A DNA stretch of 64,000 nt from Globisporangium splendens. Taxonomy: Eukaryota > Oomycota > Peronosporomycetes > Pythiales > Pythiaceae. A model generated the notes under the pieces. That model was not told where the DNA came from, did not search any database, and saw only the letters and a program-made list of their open reading frames with translations. Shown piece by piece: positions 39,443 to 50,981 of this stretch (its first letter is position 1; each line of letters opens with the position of its first letter). The stretch spans positions 853,126 to 917,125 of the forward strand of contig VFIW01000014.1 in NCBI GenBank assembly GCA_006386115.1, given 5' to 3'. A program made the translations under genes and the position numbers.

Positions 39443-42400
39443 TCACCTCGCTGTCTTCTTCAGGAGCCTCGTGATTGTCAAAGCCCACACTTTGTCCGCA
39501 AAGCTCAGCGCCGTGTACGACGCGTCCATCGCGATTCGCCCGCCTTCGTCGGCCACGATGAGCGCGTTGAGGCAGCTCCGGAGCTCTTCGTCGCTCATGG
39601 CTTCGCCCGAGTGCAGCAAGCGCCGCTCGAGCGTCTCCCAGCGCAGACTCGCGTTGGAGACGCCACTGGCGAGCACTTGGAATGCGTACTCGATCTGTGC
39701 CTTGCCGATACCAAACACCGGGCGGTGGTTCATGTACAACTTGATGAACTCGGGCAGCGTGATGGTCTCGACTGCCTCGGTCGTCTCAGTGAATCTGGAG
39801 CACTTGACCTCGTTGCACATGTGATGGATCTCCTGGTCTGTCGGGTAGAATCCGAGCGCGCGCATCACGTTAGGGATTTCACGCAGTGGGATCGTCGTTG
39901 TGATCTCGCGGCTCGAGGTCGCGTTCTCGCCCTGCACGCGGAGCTGCGCCAGGTAGAAGTAGTCGACGATCTCATGGTAGAACTCGCCGTCGAAGCCGCC
40001 TTCGAGCAGTGACACGTACGGCGCGAGCGCGGCATCGTACGAAGCCGAGACAACGGAAGTGCCATCGTCTCGCCTCGGCGTCGACCCGGCCGTGGCTTCG
40101 GCAAAGTCCAGTTGGTTCGTGTCGATCTCCCACATGTTGGCAGCCAGGTCACTACCGCCAGCGGTCATCAGGAACGAACCGTCGAAGGACACGTCGATGT
40201 TGCTCACCTCGCCTGGGTGTGCGATCAGCCCCATGGTCTTGTGCGGGTTCCTGTCCAGCGGGAGCTTGAGGAGCCCGACCACTTTCTCATGCGTGCTGTA
40301 CGCGCAATACCGTTCCGCTGCGACAGAAGCTGCTGCCCCAGATGTAGCCCCAGGTATGGCTCCAGGCACGGATTCGACGGGGAGCGGCACGAGCCGATTG
40401 ATTGGACCTCCATAGGATGGTCCGAGTGTCGTCTTGCGGCAGGTTTTGCTGCTCGTGTTCCACTTCACTGTTTGACCTTGTACTCGTTGTTCGCGACCAG
40501 CAGTAGATCTTCCTGGAGCGACTTCATCTCCGGGTTCCAGCAGCACACCGTCGGCGTCACGCTCTGCTCGATGCGCACGGGTGACTGCGCGAGCACGATG
40601 CCATCGAGAATACTCGAGCGACTGAGGCAGTACTCGACCATGGTCTTGTCCTCGCTCACGGACACGAGCAGCGGACTCCCATCGCTCGCGCGCGAGAACT
40701 CCATCCCCATGATCGGCTTCGAGTGCGTGCGGCAGCGGCCAATGTACGTCCACTCGGTGTCGTCGCCATCGCCGCCACCATCGGCGGCAGATTTCGCGCG
40801 CCACATGCCCATGTGCAGGCTCGCATCGACCGCCACAAACAGACTCGAGTTCGAACTGATGTGGATGTCCGTGGTCGCGACCTTCGAGAGCCGAAACATC
40901 GCGATGCCCTCGAGCGTCTGTGCGTGCAGGATCTTGATCGTGCCGCTCGTGAACCCGACCAGCAGTTTCCTGCCGTCGCTCGAAAACACGAGGCACTGCG
41001 GACGGAACCTCTCCGGTTCAAACTTGCGCATCATGATCAGCCGCTTCGACGTGTAGTCCCAGAGTTGGATGACCCCCGAGTACGAGCTCAGAGCGAGCTG
41101 CGCGTACATTGGATGCGCCGCCAGCCCGTGGATCGCATCGTTGATGTTCTGCATGAGCGGCGTGCCGCGGCGTTTCTCGGTCTCGTGCTTGGCGAAGAGC
41201 GCCGCCGTCATGCCAACAACGAACGCCGAGGACGTCGCGACAACAAAGTCCGGCACGAGGAAGAACTCCTCGTCCTCGTGGTCGTTGGTAGTACCGCTGG
41301 TTTGCCTAGGCCACCAAGGCGTCGTGCTTGCGTCGCGGTAGCAGAAGCCTCGCTTCTTGGATCATCTTGCCGATCTGAGCTACTGCAGTTGGCGAACGAG
41401 ACCGACGTGATCGCGCCGGCGTTCATATCTTCGAACCAGGTCACGAGGCGAAAGTCAAAGTCGTAGAACCGCACGGCACCGTCGCTCGAGCCCAAGATCA
41501 AGTGCCCATCCATGTCGGCAATGAACGTGAGCGCGACCTCCTTTTGCAACTCAGAACCCCCGGCCAAGCGCACAATCTTGACAGCCTTCCGGTCGGGAAA
41601 TCGATTGCTGTTGTTGCCGCCTGTGATTGCACTTGCACTTGTGGCTTTGAGCATCGTGGACGCATTGAAATCGTCTTCTTCGTCACCGTGAACAGCGTCC
41701 CAGAGCACCAGATCGCCGTCTTCAGTGCCCGTGAGCGCCTGCTTGGAGTCGGGCACAAAGATCGACATGGTGAAGTCCCCGACGACCTGGCGGAAGTCGC
41801 GTCGCGAGAGCGACGGCGAGTAGAACAGCAGCCGCTGCTCCTGCCAATTCCAAAAGATCACACGCTGCTTGCCGTTCGTAACGATCTCGCGGATGTCGTA
41901 TGTGTTGAAGCGCACGGCGTGCTGCACGTCTTCTGTGACCACAAAGGACGAGTACAGCGCCGAGGACGTACTCGCGGCTGCAGGCGCCGTCCATTCCCAC
42001 ACCGAGAGCTCTTGGTGGAACCGTGGATGCTTTTTCTTCTGTGATGGAGGCTGGTCGGTGTTGGATGCTGCTCGCGAGATCGATGGGTCGATTGCACTGA
42101 GCGCAACGAGGAACAGTGCGTCGGGCGAGATGTCGATGGCCTGGACGACGAACAGATGCAGATGGAAGATGGTTTTGATCGGGTTGCCCGTGATAGAATC
42201 CCAGACCACGATCATGGACTCGTCGCCGCGATCCGCCGTCACGATCCAGCGCTTGTCTTCGCTCACGACGCAGCACGAGATCGGGTGGCAGTGACCCTGG
42301 AGCAGCTTCTGCTGTCGACGCGAGTAGTCGTAGATCACGCCCGTGTGCGCCGATGTATAGAACAGCGCGCCGGGTCTCGGTTGAGAGGTTGTGCACGCCA

Positions 42401-42570
42401 TTCACGATATCTTTGTTGAAACCAAACGTCTACGCGAGCCGCAATGCGTTCTGGTTTGAGAGCAAGCATTGGGTAGGAGGAACAACTGCTTCGGCTTGTG
42501 CTTCGAGCGGGGAAGGATTTGGTGCTTTGTCTGCGACTGCGCTCGCATCCTGTTCATCGGTAGCGTCCAT
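39443..42570 (-). pseudogene. CFAP251/WDR66 (ciliary WD40 and EF-hand-like protein), broken
   Basis: The order matches CFAP251: start MDATDEQD at 42570, FGFNKDIVNG, HTGVIYDY, LLQGHCHPISCCVVSEDKRW, VTADRGDESMIVVWDS, further WD repeats, DFVVATSS, GIAMFRLSK, YKVK, KTCRKTTLGPSYGGP and the calmodulin-like tail (REIPNVMRALGFYPTDQEIH, LPEFIKLYMNHRP) ending at 39443. Lesions: TAG at 42432-42430 where the family has Trp; a frameshift near 42360; a frameshift between about 41290 and 41385; and a 5-base insertion (TGAAG) near 40465 causing TGA. No introns with normal splice sites explain these. CFAP251 belongs to the calmodulin-spoke complex that tunes flagellar beating. Pseudogene is favoured; assembly error is the alternative. 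Confidence 0.7.
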
Positions 42571-42998
42571 CGTGACGGCGTATGCGAGAATCAGGCGCAG
42601 TTTCGCTGTCTGCCCGTGGAGAGTGCGACGGTTATCCCATCGACAACGATCTCGATCTATTTTCAAGGAGATGCACCGCATTGCGGAGCGCACAAATACC
42701 ACCAACGGTGCGTCGACTTGAAGGCAAGGGCTCAGGCCAATCAACCACCGTCACTCATACTAAATGAGTATCACGGCGACGTCAACATTGTCTTTCCCAT
42801 GTGATTACAGAAAGACTTCGTGCTTCGTGTCGAAGGCTACAGCGAGTGAAAACCTTTCATTGTTGCAATAAACAAAATCCTTGGTGCTCCATGTGCAGAG
42901 TAGTTTGCTTATTCGTGTTCGTGTGTTTTTGAGATGCTTTGAAAGGCATGGGTAGGTAACGTGCGACTAAAAACTCAAGGGAGATACTAGTTTTTATA
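42571..42998. other. Intergenic region
   Basis: Between the start of the CFAP251 locus and the stop of the next minus-strand gene. Contains AATAAA at about 42868. No gene seen. Confidence 0.5.
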
Positions 42999-43787
42999 TC
43001 ACGTGAGACTCTTGGCGGATCTAGGGCGGCGGCACACGTTTTCCCATCGCCGACGACGCACTAGCATTGTGGGGTTGCTCATCGCGTACCACGGTTCCGA
43101 GAACGACGACGCGTAGATCCATCCGTCGCGATCGCCTTTGCCAACATGGAAGTTCCAACTCTGACTTTGAAATCCAAGCAGAGGCTTTGCAGCAATCTCT
43201 TCAAACTTGGCAGCCGAGTGGGATCCGTCCTCGTTGCTCCAGCGTGCTCGATGAGAGAACATGAAGATGGACACATCTAAGCTCCACCCAGAAGCAAGGG
43301 ACCAGCACTCGTTCTCCCAAATCTCGAGACGCACTTCTGTCAGGTCCAATGGCGTGACGGTGATGCGCAGAAACACTTGATTAGGTTCCCCGGTCTTGAG
43401 CGATGGCGGCACATCCAGAGTGTACCCTTTCGGCGGCGGTAACTCTTTTCGGTCAGTTGCAGCAGCACCTGGGGGAGCTTTACTTGTATCCTCCGTGATA
43501 AAGTCTTTCAGTGGGATGCTGACGGATCCGAGATGGTCATCCAGTGTGATGAGGTCGTGGTCGTACACGTCGACGCGTACGCACTGCTCTTTGGGGTTCA
43601 GCACCTTGAAGCCAAAGTGCTCGGGTAGGTCCCAGACAGGATCCAGCGTTGCTGCGCGACAGGAGCTCCTCGTCGATTGTTCGTCCAAGGTGAACTTGAC
43701 GTACGGGTTGCTCTTGCCAATGTAATCTCCCTTCGCGAGGTGCGTCGCGTGCGTGAGCGTCACTTTCACGGCGTGGGAGCAGGCCAT
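42999..43787 (-). CDS. C2 domain plus dysferlin-type (DysF) domain protein, copy 1
   Basis: 262 residues from ATG 43787. An N-terminal C2 domain (MACSHAVKVTLTHATHL, IGKSNPYVKFTL, DPVWDL, VDVYDHDLITLDDHLGSV) carries Asp residues in the calcium-loop positions. The C-terminal half has the Trp-rich pattern of DysFN/DysFC domains: EIWENECWSLASGWS, WIYASSF, EPWY and RRRRWENVC. C2 domains bind membranes with calcium; DysF domains occur in dysferlin and in peroxisomal Pex proteins. The combination suggests a peripheral membrane protein. It is a tandem relative of the gene at 44348. The longer upstream open frame lacks family features. Confidence 0.8.
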   Translation of the reverse strand: MACSHAVKVTLTHATHLAKGDYIGKSNPYVKFTLDEQSTRSSCRAATLDPVWDLPEHFGFKVLNPKEQCVRVDVYDHDLITLDDHLGSVSIPLKDFITEDTSKAPPGAAATDRKELPPPKGYTLDVPPSLKTGEPNQVFLRITVTPLDLTEVRLEIWENECWSLASGWSLDVSIFMFSHRARWSNEDGSHSAAKFEEIAAKPLLGFQSQSWNFHVGKGDRDGWIYASSFSEPWYAMSNPTMLVRRRRWENVCRRPRSAKSLT

Positions 43788-44347
43788 TTGCGCGTATTTT
43801 CCCGCAGAATTGAACTTGCAGGTTTGTGGGCAAACGCGCAAGTGATCCCTTCTGTGTTCCCTCAAGCACTTGACTGGTGCAGGAGGAGCGGCTCAAAAAG
43901 GTAGCCATTATCAGATTTCGCATCTGGGCAACGCTGTCTTTCAATGTTGCGCGAACGTTGTCTGAATGCTCACGTCAACAAACAAGCCCGAAAAGTGTAC
44001 TGACCAGTACCGGTTCGATGAGTTCAGAAATCGGTTTTAAGAGGAGCTCGAAACTGATTTTTAGCGCTGGTGTGGGTTGATTTTCTGAGGCAACTGTCGG
44101 GGACAAAACGCAACACAAAGTCCATACATTTTAATACATTAATTGCGAGTCTCATCATGGACGACGCACGCGCGGCATCTCTTCATCTATAGGGGCAGTG
44201 CTTCTCGCAACAACAGCGCAGCGGCGCGTGTATTGCTCTCTTTGTCAACGACAGCGCCGTAGCAGCACCGGGAGGGGATCGAAATACAATGTGGCTGGGA
44301 TCTCTCTTTTCTCTCTCCTTCTTCTTCTTGCTGTCTTGTGATTGCTT
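43788..44347. other. Intergenic region
   Basis: Between the two C2-DysF genes. No gene seen; it should hold the promoter of copy 1. Confidence 0.5.
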
Positions 44348-45091
44348 TTAAAACGCTTGCTGCTCTGCTTTTGAGTCAACGGCTACGCAGTGGTTCTCCC
44401 ATAAACGACGGCGTACAAAGTGCAATCGGCTCTTGGTCGACGACCACGGACCCGCCCACGACGTCGCGTACACCCATCCGTTCGAGTCTCCCTTTTTCGC
44501 GCAGTACTCCCAGCCACCACCTTCAAGATGTGGCGGGATCGGAGGCGCAACATCGTTAAAATGCGCCGAGGTCTTGGACTCGTCCTGCGTGCTCCACTGC
44601 TGGCGATCCTTCGAGTCGGCCGCGCTCCAGCCCGATCCGATCGACCACGTCTCGTTCTCCCAGATCACAAACGTCACGTCGCCATCGTCCTGACTCTTCA
44701 AGGAGATCTCTAATTCAATCGTGCTCGACCGGTTCTGCTTTGCAAACTCCGCCGGCACGTCCAGTGTGAACACCTCTATGAATGATTGGTCCATCATGTT
44801 GGCGAATCTGGACAACGGGACCACGAGAGAGCCGAGCAGATCGTCTTGGTTGAGCGCATCGTAGTCAAACACCTTGACGCCGAGGACCGCGCGGTTGACG
44901 TCCTCAACCTCGAAGCGGAAGCGCTCGGCGGGGGACCACACGGGGTTCAGGTTGCTTTTGATGCACGCGCTCTTCTCCTGCTGCCGCTCGACCTCGACGA
45001 GCACGTACGGGTCGCTCTTGCCGCCCGTGAAGCTGAAATCGCTCGCCGCGAGATCCGACGCACGGTGCAGCGTAACGTACAGCACTGGCAT
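44348..45091 (-). CDS. C2 domain plus dysferlin-type (DysF) domain protein, copy 2
   Basis: 247 residues from ATG 45091. The same architecture as the neighbour: C2 (MPVLYVTLHRASDLAA, GGKSDPYVLVEV, NPVWSPAERF, KVFDYDALNQDDLLGS), then VIWENETWSIGSGWS, GWVYATSWAGPWSS and VRRRLWENHC. It keeps the Asp pattern of a calcium-binding C2. Sequence between the conserved blocks has diverged strongly from copy 1, so the duplication is not recent. The open frame runs upstream to 45520, but that part is low-complexity and shows no family feature. Confidence 0.8.
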   Translation of the reverse strand: MPVLYVTLHRASDLAASDFSFTGGKSDPYVLVEVERQQEKSACIKSNLNPVWSPAERFRFEVEDVNRAVLGVKVFDYDALNQDDLLGSLVVPLSRFANMMDQSFIEVFTLDVPAEFAKQNRSSTIELEISLKSQDDGDVTFVIWENETWSIGSGWSAADSKDRQQWSTQDESKTSAHFNDVAPPIPPHLEGGGWEYCAKKGDSNGWVYATSWAGPWSSTKSRLHFVRRRLWENHCVAVDSKAEQQAF

Positions 45092-45726
45092 TTGTGTGGA
45101 GGTGGAATGGGAGCGGAGTGTCTGCGCGCGCGTTTGAGCCTGCGGTTCTGGTTCTGGTTCTGGTCTGTCGGGTGCGTGCGGCGCGCTGCGAGTCGAAATG
45201 CGCTGTCTTTGATGTTGCATGTGGGCTCGGAGTTGGTTATTATCCAGCGAGAAAGATCGATACGGACTGTTGGAAGTTGTGACATACGTGAGATAAGGAC
45301 ACTCTCTGGTATTGCATTGGTTGTCAGCGCACTTGAGACACTTGAATGAGACACCTTGCGCGTCCGTGAAAGCAGGGAGCAGTGATACTACGTGAACCAT
45401 ATGGCTACATGAGGGAACAAATATCGAAGGACAGGAGGCGCTTTTATTTGGAGCCCTAGATTTTCCACCCAGGTTCAATTGGCGGAGAGCGATTTGCCCA
45501 GCAAAATCCACCGAATGCACTTCGGACTACTATTTGTTCCTCTGAAGCAGTGTGAAATGCTATATTTGGTGTTTGTGAGGACAGACCGGTGTAGGACTTC
45601 TAGCTGATTAGTAGTAGTCCGGTTTTGTGATCGGTTGATTTTTTGGTTCAGATTATGACCAGAATGCAATGACGGTGTCATTCAGGACGTGATGGGGACG
45701 TTTTCATTGAACTATGCCTTCGGTGG
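45092..45726. other. Intergenic region
   Basis: Upstream of C2-DysF copy 2. Only shadow frames, including a Pro/Glu alternation near 45150. No gene supported. Confidence 0.4.
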
Positions 45727-46416
45727 TCAACCCGGAGTGACTTTCCTGCATGCAGTCCATGTGGCTGGTGCAGCACAAAATGGAAATAGATCGGTGCTGG
45801 GACAGACACGCAGCATATCAATTCTAATTTCTAACCTCTCTGAGTTCCGCTCTGCTACTGCATCTCCCGAGTTTAGCAGGTAGCGATTGCCATCCAAGAC
45901 GCAAAATTCCAACTATTGAGCAGACAGAGATGAGTATTTGCGAGCTCACTACATACCTCTGTTTGAGTGCGAGTCACAGTCACAGAGCTGAAGAACACCA
46001 GCATTCTAGCAGCGATGGCCATTTTTCCATCAACATTTCCGTACCTTCGCGTCACATCGGTAAGGTTGCTTGAACACATTTCGTGCATTCAGCACCTGCG
46101 AACTTACTGTGACTGCCTTGCAGCTGACAGATTGCGGCGTTGATGCGCCAGCATCATCAAATAGAGCGATTCCCCCCATCACCTTTTCCAGTAATAACCT
46201 CTGAAAACGAAACTTCACATACTTTTACATCAACCACTGTGGGCAACCTCTACGCTTTTGCCAACATCTTGCAACAATGCAAATTTGCATGAACAAAAAC
46301 CCTTTCCAATCCGCTCGAACTACAATCGTAGCGATAGTATACCTCTTTCCATTGTGATGGTGGCAAAAATGAAGCATGCGCCACCTGGCTTCCTCGTCAT
46401 AATCCGCTGTTCCCAA
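45727..46416 (-). pseudogene. Possible spliced gene or pseudogene with a frameshift at a G6 run
   Basis: ATG 46416 opens MGTADYDEEARWRMLHFCHH up to a GTATAC donor. A TAG acceptor leads to RLPTVVDVKVCEVSFSEVIT. At a run of six G near 46167 the frame must shift to reach ALFDDAGASTPQSVSCKAV. Further on, RRYGNVDGKMAIAARMLV and, after a good GTATGT...TAG intron, LEFCVLDGNRYLLNSGDAV end at 45727. The fragments read like protein but I cannot join them all cleanly. No family recognised. It may be a decayed gene or one with introns I misplaced. Confidence 0.35.
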
Positions 46417-46526
46417 GCGACCGCAAACGCGCGAGCAGCTCTCTGTTCTCTCTCGTGTTCCTATCGCTGTGTGTTTGTGATCGTCACCCGCAGCATTAGT
46501 CGAAATCGCGTGGTGGTCAAGGACGC

Positions 46527-48767
46527 ATGTCGGACGGTGTCATGTCGGCTGTGACGTGGGTCGCCGTCGGGCTCGGCGTACTCCTGGTGGTCGGCATCGT
46601 GCTCATCGCGTACTGCTGCTGGTCGCACGGCGGCGACGACGAGACCGACCCGAGCACGCTGCTGGATGGGCTGCTGCGCCGCGAACAGCTCGAGGACACA
46701 ATGCTGGTGGCCGGCGGCGAGGGCGGTTGGCAGTGCATCGTGTGCGCGTATTCCAACAACGAAAAGCACAAGAACTGCCTCATGTGCGGCACGAGCTCCG
46801 GGTTCCTCATGACGTCGGCGCTCACGCGCCACAAGAGCTCAGGCGCGCTTCTCAAGAACGATGAGAGCGTGGACGACCAGGAAACCGCGCGTGCTCGCCA
46901 ACGTGCGCTGTTCAAGCGCCGCATGAACTCGATGTCGTTGCGCAAGGACCTCTCGCAGCGCCAGCGCGGCGCGATCCGCCGACGTCTCTGGGAGCGGAAG
47001 CAGGACACCGACGGCAAGTTCCACTGGATCCGACAGAACAGCACCGACAACTCCAACGACACGGCGCTGTCGGGCAACGCGATGATCCTCACGAGCAACA
47101 ACCGCGGTGCCGGGAACTCCCGCGGCGTGCAGGTGAAGGGGCCGCTCGAGAGCATGACGGACTACCACAATCTGCGCTCTCAGGGTTTCGTGTGGCAGTA
47201 CGACGACCTCGGACGGCTTGTCTGGAAGCAAGCCGAAGATGGTAACAATCTGAGTGCTACTCCTTTTTTTCTTGTCGAGACGTGCACTCATTATATACTT
47301 TGCTGTTTGTGCAAAACAGTCGCGATCGATATGGAATCCTTTGGAAAGGTGAACGAGGGCAAGGGAGAAGCCATTGACTTTGAGGTGCGCTCTCGGTCAA
47401 ATATATAAAAGAGATATTTGGTGCTTATGTGAACTCATTTGTATGTGAGTGTTTATTTTTCCTGTAGGGCATCATGGCGATGGACTTCCGTGTCAAGAAG
47501 CAGTGGTTCCTTGTGCACTTGGCGCAAATCGCGACGCCTGTGACCAAAGCGGTCTCGAAGCTTGGTGGGTGTCCTTTACTTATTTGCTTGTGCTTTTGCT
47601 TCGACATCATCAGCTAATGTTTTGTATATCTCTGCTGCTCCTTTAAAAGCTGTGACGCGTGAAAACCTGGTGCAAGAAACGCTCACGCGCCTCACGACGG
47701 CGTCCCCGGAAGCGCTGCATACGTACCTCAAGATCACGTTCGCGGGGGAACCGGGCATCGACGCCGGCGGTCTCTTGCGCGAATGGTTTGGCATCATCTG
47801 CAAAGAGATCTTCAGTGAGAAGATGGGACTGTTCGTCCCTACAAAGGGAGAAGACATGAGCTACTGGATCGATCCGCTCTCGGGTGAGAAGAACAAGAAT
47901 CACTTGCAGTACTTCCGCTTGGCTGGTATCCTGATCGGCAAGGCGCTCTTCGAAGGACTCGTGCTCGATGTTCACTTGGCGCTGCCGCTGCTCAAGCACG
48001 TGTTGGGCATCCCGATCTCGTTCTCCGACTTGGAATTCCTCGACGAAGATCTCCACCGCAACAGCAAGTGGCTCAAGACCAACACGCAGGTGGAAAACCT
48101 GTGTCTGACGTTCAGCATCATGATGGAGAACGGCAAAGAAGTGGATCTCAAGGAAAATGGACGCAACATTGACGTCACGGACGAGAACAAGGATGAGTAC
48201 CTCCGCTTGGTGCTCGAGTACCGCATGCTCATGAGCATCGCGGACCAGCTTCAGGAATTCCTGTCGGGGCTCTACGACGTCGTGCCCAAGGACTTGCTCT
48301 CGGTGTTTGATTACCAGGAACTGGAATTGATCCTGTGCGGGATCCCGACGATCGACACGGCCGATTGGAAAGCCAACACCAAGGTGCGGTACTATGCCGC
48401 CGCTGACGAAGACCGCAAGCGTGGGGCTCCTGTCATCTCGGAAGAGGCGCAGAACTCGGTCTTGACCTGGTTCTGGATCGTCCTGGAGAGCTTCACACCT
48501 GAGGAGCGCGCGCGGCTGCTGCAGTTCACGACCGGCACGAGTCGTGTGCCCGTGGAAGGCTTCAAGGGACTGATGAGCTCGAGCGGCATCATCCACCCGT
48601 TCACGATCCAGTTGATCAAGCGCGGAAACGACACGTCGGATCTGTTCCCGAAGGCACACACGTGCTTCAACCGGTTGGATCTCCCGTTGTATCGCTCCAT
48701 GGACGAGATGGAGACGTATTTAACGATGGTGTCCCAGATGGAGATCATTGGCTTTGGCTTGGAGTAG
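46527..48767 (+). CDS. Membrane-anchored RanBP2-zinc-finger HECT E3 ubiquitin ligase, copy 1
   Basis: Four exons (46527-47241, 47320-47384, 47468-47564, 47650-48767), phases 1, 0 and 1, give 664 residues. An N-terminal membrane helix (VAVGLGVLLVVGIVLIAYCC) is followed by a RanBP2-type zinc finger near residues 72-95 (WQCIVCAYSNNEKHKNCLMC). A basic helical linker leads to a HECT domain: FAGEPGIDAGGLLREWF, FRLAGILIGKALFEG, FSDLEFLDEDL, VDVTDENK-like region and FTTGTSRVPVEGF. The catalytic Cys is in AHTCFNRLDLP near residue 630. HECT ligases form a thioester with ubiquitin before transfer. The ligase should sit on a membrane with its catalytic part in the cytosol. A paralog lies at 53547. Confidence 0.9.
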
Positions 48768-48967
48768 GCGCTCGCTTCCTGTGCATGGAAACAAACAAAG
48801 CAATCCACCCTGAAGAGAAACAAAATGGATGTGCGCGGCAAAGTTGTACACACAATGCCACAACTGCTGCTGTCCTTGAAACTTGTAGCAATGTCTCTCA
48901 CAAAGTGGCGTCTACACGACTGAATGTTAATCTATTACATCCCTTGGTTGTTCATATGGCTTGTTCT

Positions 48968-49633
48968 TTATTTTCTGTCTGCGGCTTCGGCGCGCGCAGC
49001 TTTGAATTCCTTGATATCGTGCTGCAGCAACTCGCGCTCGCGCTGCTTCACGCGTTCGTTGACCCCGCTCTGCGGATCGCGTTTCGCTGTCGATTGTGTC
49101 GATGGCGTTGGCGCCAGGAAAATCGCCTTCTGCTGCTCCCAGTCGGCAGTCGACGTCGGTGCCTGCGTCTCAACACTAGCGGTTGCTGCTGTTTCCTTAT
49201 TGTTACTCTGTGTGTTTGCAGTCTTCTTGGCTTCGGTCACTTGCTGCTCGAGCGACGCGATGCGGGAGCGCATTTCCTGGATCATGCTCATGAGCGCGAC
49301 GTCCTTCTGCTCGCGGTCCGCTTCGCCTTGCAACTCGTCCTGGATGTGCTGCAGCCGCAACACTTCGTCTTCAGCCTCCATTTCCACCTTGACCTTGTGC
49401 AGGTACAGCGCGAGCAGCGTGCCTGGCGTGAACGCGAACATGGCGTACCAGAACTTGCGCTTCGGAGACAGCAGGTTCCTAACGGAGACACATAGCGATA
49501 CACACACACAGGATGTCAGAGACACTGGCAATTAGGTCAGACGCCATATAGGCAGATAGACAGATTGACGGTTGTCCACGTACTCGACGGCGCCCGGCGG
49601 CGCCTCCGAGAAGAGCTGCTTCCACATCGACAT
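48968..49633 (-). CDS. Small single-TM coiled-coil protein
   Basis: Two exons, 49633-49584 and 49478-48968, with a 105-bp GTACGT...TAG intron in phase 2, give 186 residues. It starts MSMWKQLFSEAPPGAVE, followed after the splice by NLLSPKRKFWYAMFAF and a hydrophobic stretch (AMFAFTPGTLLALYLHKV). A long charged coiled coil comes next (EDEVLRLQHIQDELQGEAD and MIQEMRSRIASLEQQV), then a Thr/Gln-rich link and a final Lys/Glu helix. The topology fits a small organelle-membrane assembly factor. I do not recognise the family. Confidence 0.7.
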
Positions 49634-50116
49634 GGCAACTCCAATATTCACAGGCGCCACACACACAAGCACACTAAGTTCGACTTTCAGGACGAACTTT
49701 GCGCTTTGCATGATGGTCAACAAAGAACCAAGTGGAACGCTTTCTTTCCAATTGTCCAATATCGTGGACAAAATGGAAGAGCGACGTTGAGCGCATGCGC
49801 GTTGTTTTCCTCCCGTTTTTTCTATTAGTATGGTGTTTGGGTCTCTAGTGTATAACACACGAGCAAAAGCAAGTAATTGCTACGGTTCCCTCACTCCATC
49901 TCGTCTCTTTTTCTCTCTCTCCGATTATTTCTCTTTTGCTTTATGAGTTGCTCTTTCGTCACCTGAGTCACAAAAGTCCCCATGCTGGTTTTGCTTGTGC
50001 GCGCGCGCCACAGTCGGCATATGCTTCTCTGCGGTCGCCCATCGTCCTTGCAGGATTCAGCGTTCTGGTCTTCGAATCTCCATTGCCATCGCGCTGCTCC
50101 ACTTTTATTTTTGCAC
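49634..50116. other. Intergenic region
   Basis: Between the coiled-coil gene start and the eIF4E stop. Pyrimidine-rich sequence near 49900-49940. No gene seen. Confidence 0.45.
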
Positions 50117-50981
50117 TTAGTGGTTCTTGTGCACAAACTCGCGCGTCGTCCACGCCGGTCCCGTGTTGTTCGTGTTCATACAGTTGAGCACGAGGCCGCG
50201 AATCTCATCGGCGCGAGCGCGGTCTGGGGTGCGCAGCCAAATCTCGAAACGGTAGTTGTTGCCTGGTTCCTTCTTGTCTCGCTTGTTCTAAAAAGAATGC
50301 ACAGCATGCAAGTCAGTATCACGGCTTTGGTAGACACCATCCATACGATTGCTTCACCGCGCACTTTGTGAATCACGCGCACGCCCGTGATCTCGTTACC
50401 AGGGTCGATGGTCTCGCCAATGGCACCTAGCACTAATTTGTCCCAAAACTCGTCCAGGGCTTCAGGACCGATTTCTGTTGCACACATAACGCAAAGAAGC
50501 CTTTAGAGACAACAGTATGCGTTTGATATATAAAACCATCAGCCATCTTACCTTTGCGGATAGACCATTCGCCGCCTCGTTTGTTCTCTGGATCTTCCCA
50601 TTCCGGTGTAATGCCGTCCTTAAACACCGCAAACGACTCCACCGTGCGATCGGCAAATTTCTTCTTCGTGAACCCGTCGAAGAGCACTTGACTATTCGCG
50701 TAGCCGCATACATTCGCATACATAGACAAAGTTAGCGCATTTTCCCATGTGTCAGCCACCATGTTGGATACGATCGTATCTTCTTGGCTATTTGCATGTC
50801 GTGTGGTTGCGTACCTTGGCTTGGGGATGTTGTTCCAGTACGACCAGAACTCCTCGACCGTGCGGAACGAGCAGAGCTTGAACAGCTTGTCGCCGTACGC
50901 CATGCCTTTGCCCAGTTCGCGCTGCTCCCAGATGGACCAGCCCGTGTGCAGCTCGTGTCTCTCGTCGTCGCCGGACGCCAT
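50117..50981 (-). CDS. Cap-binding translation initiation factor eIF4E-like
   Basis: Four exons: 50981-50815, 50691-50552, 50474-50347 and 50287-50117 (introns 123, 77 and 59 bp; phases 2, 1, 0), 201 residues. Cap-binding landmarks are in order: SFRTVEEFWSYWNNIPKP, FKDGITPEWEDPENKRGGEW, IGPEALDEFWDKLVLGAIGE, GVRVIHKVRGEAI and FEIWLRTPDRARADEI, with Trp residues in the two cap-stacking places. It would bind the 5' m7G cap in the cytosol. The first region (HTGWSIWEQRE) is shorter than canonical eIF4E, and the GGEW form resembles class II/nCBP types. It ends TTREFVHKNH. Confidence 0.88.

Noticed and set aside
39443..40996. N-terminal Arg-rich part of the open frame upstream of the CFAP251 tail
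   Set aside because: Before VKWNTSSKTCRK it is a shadow of the WD-repeat frame, not protein.
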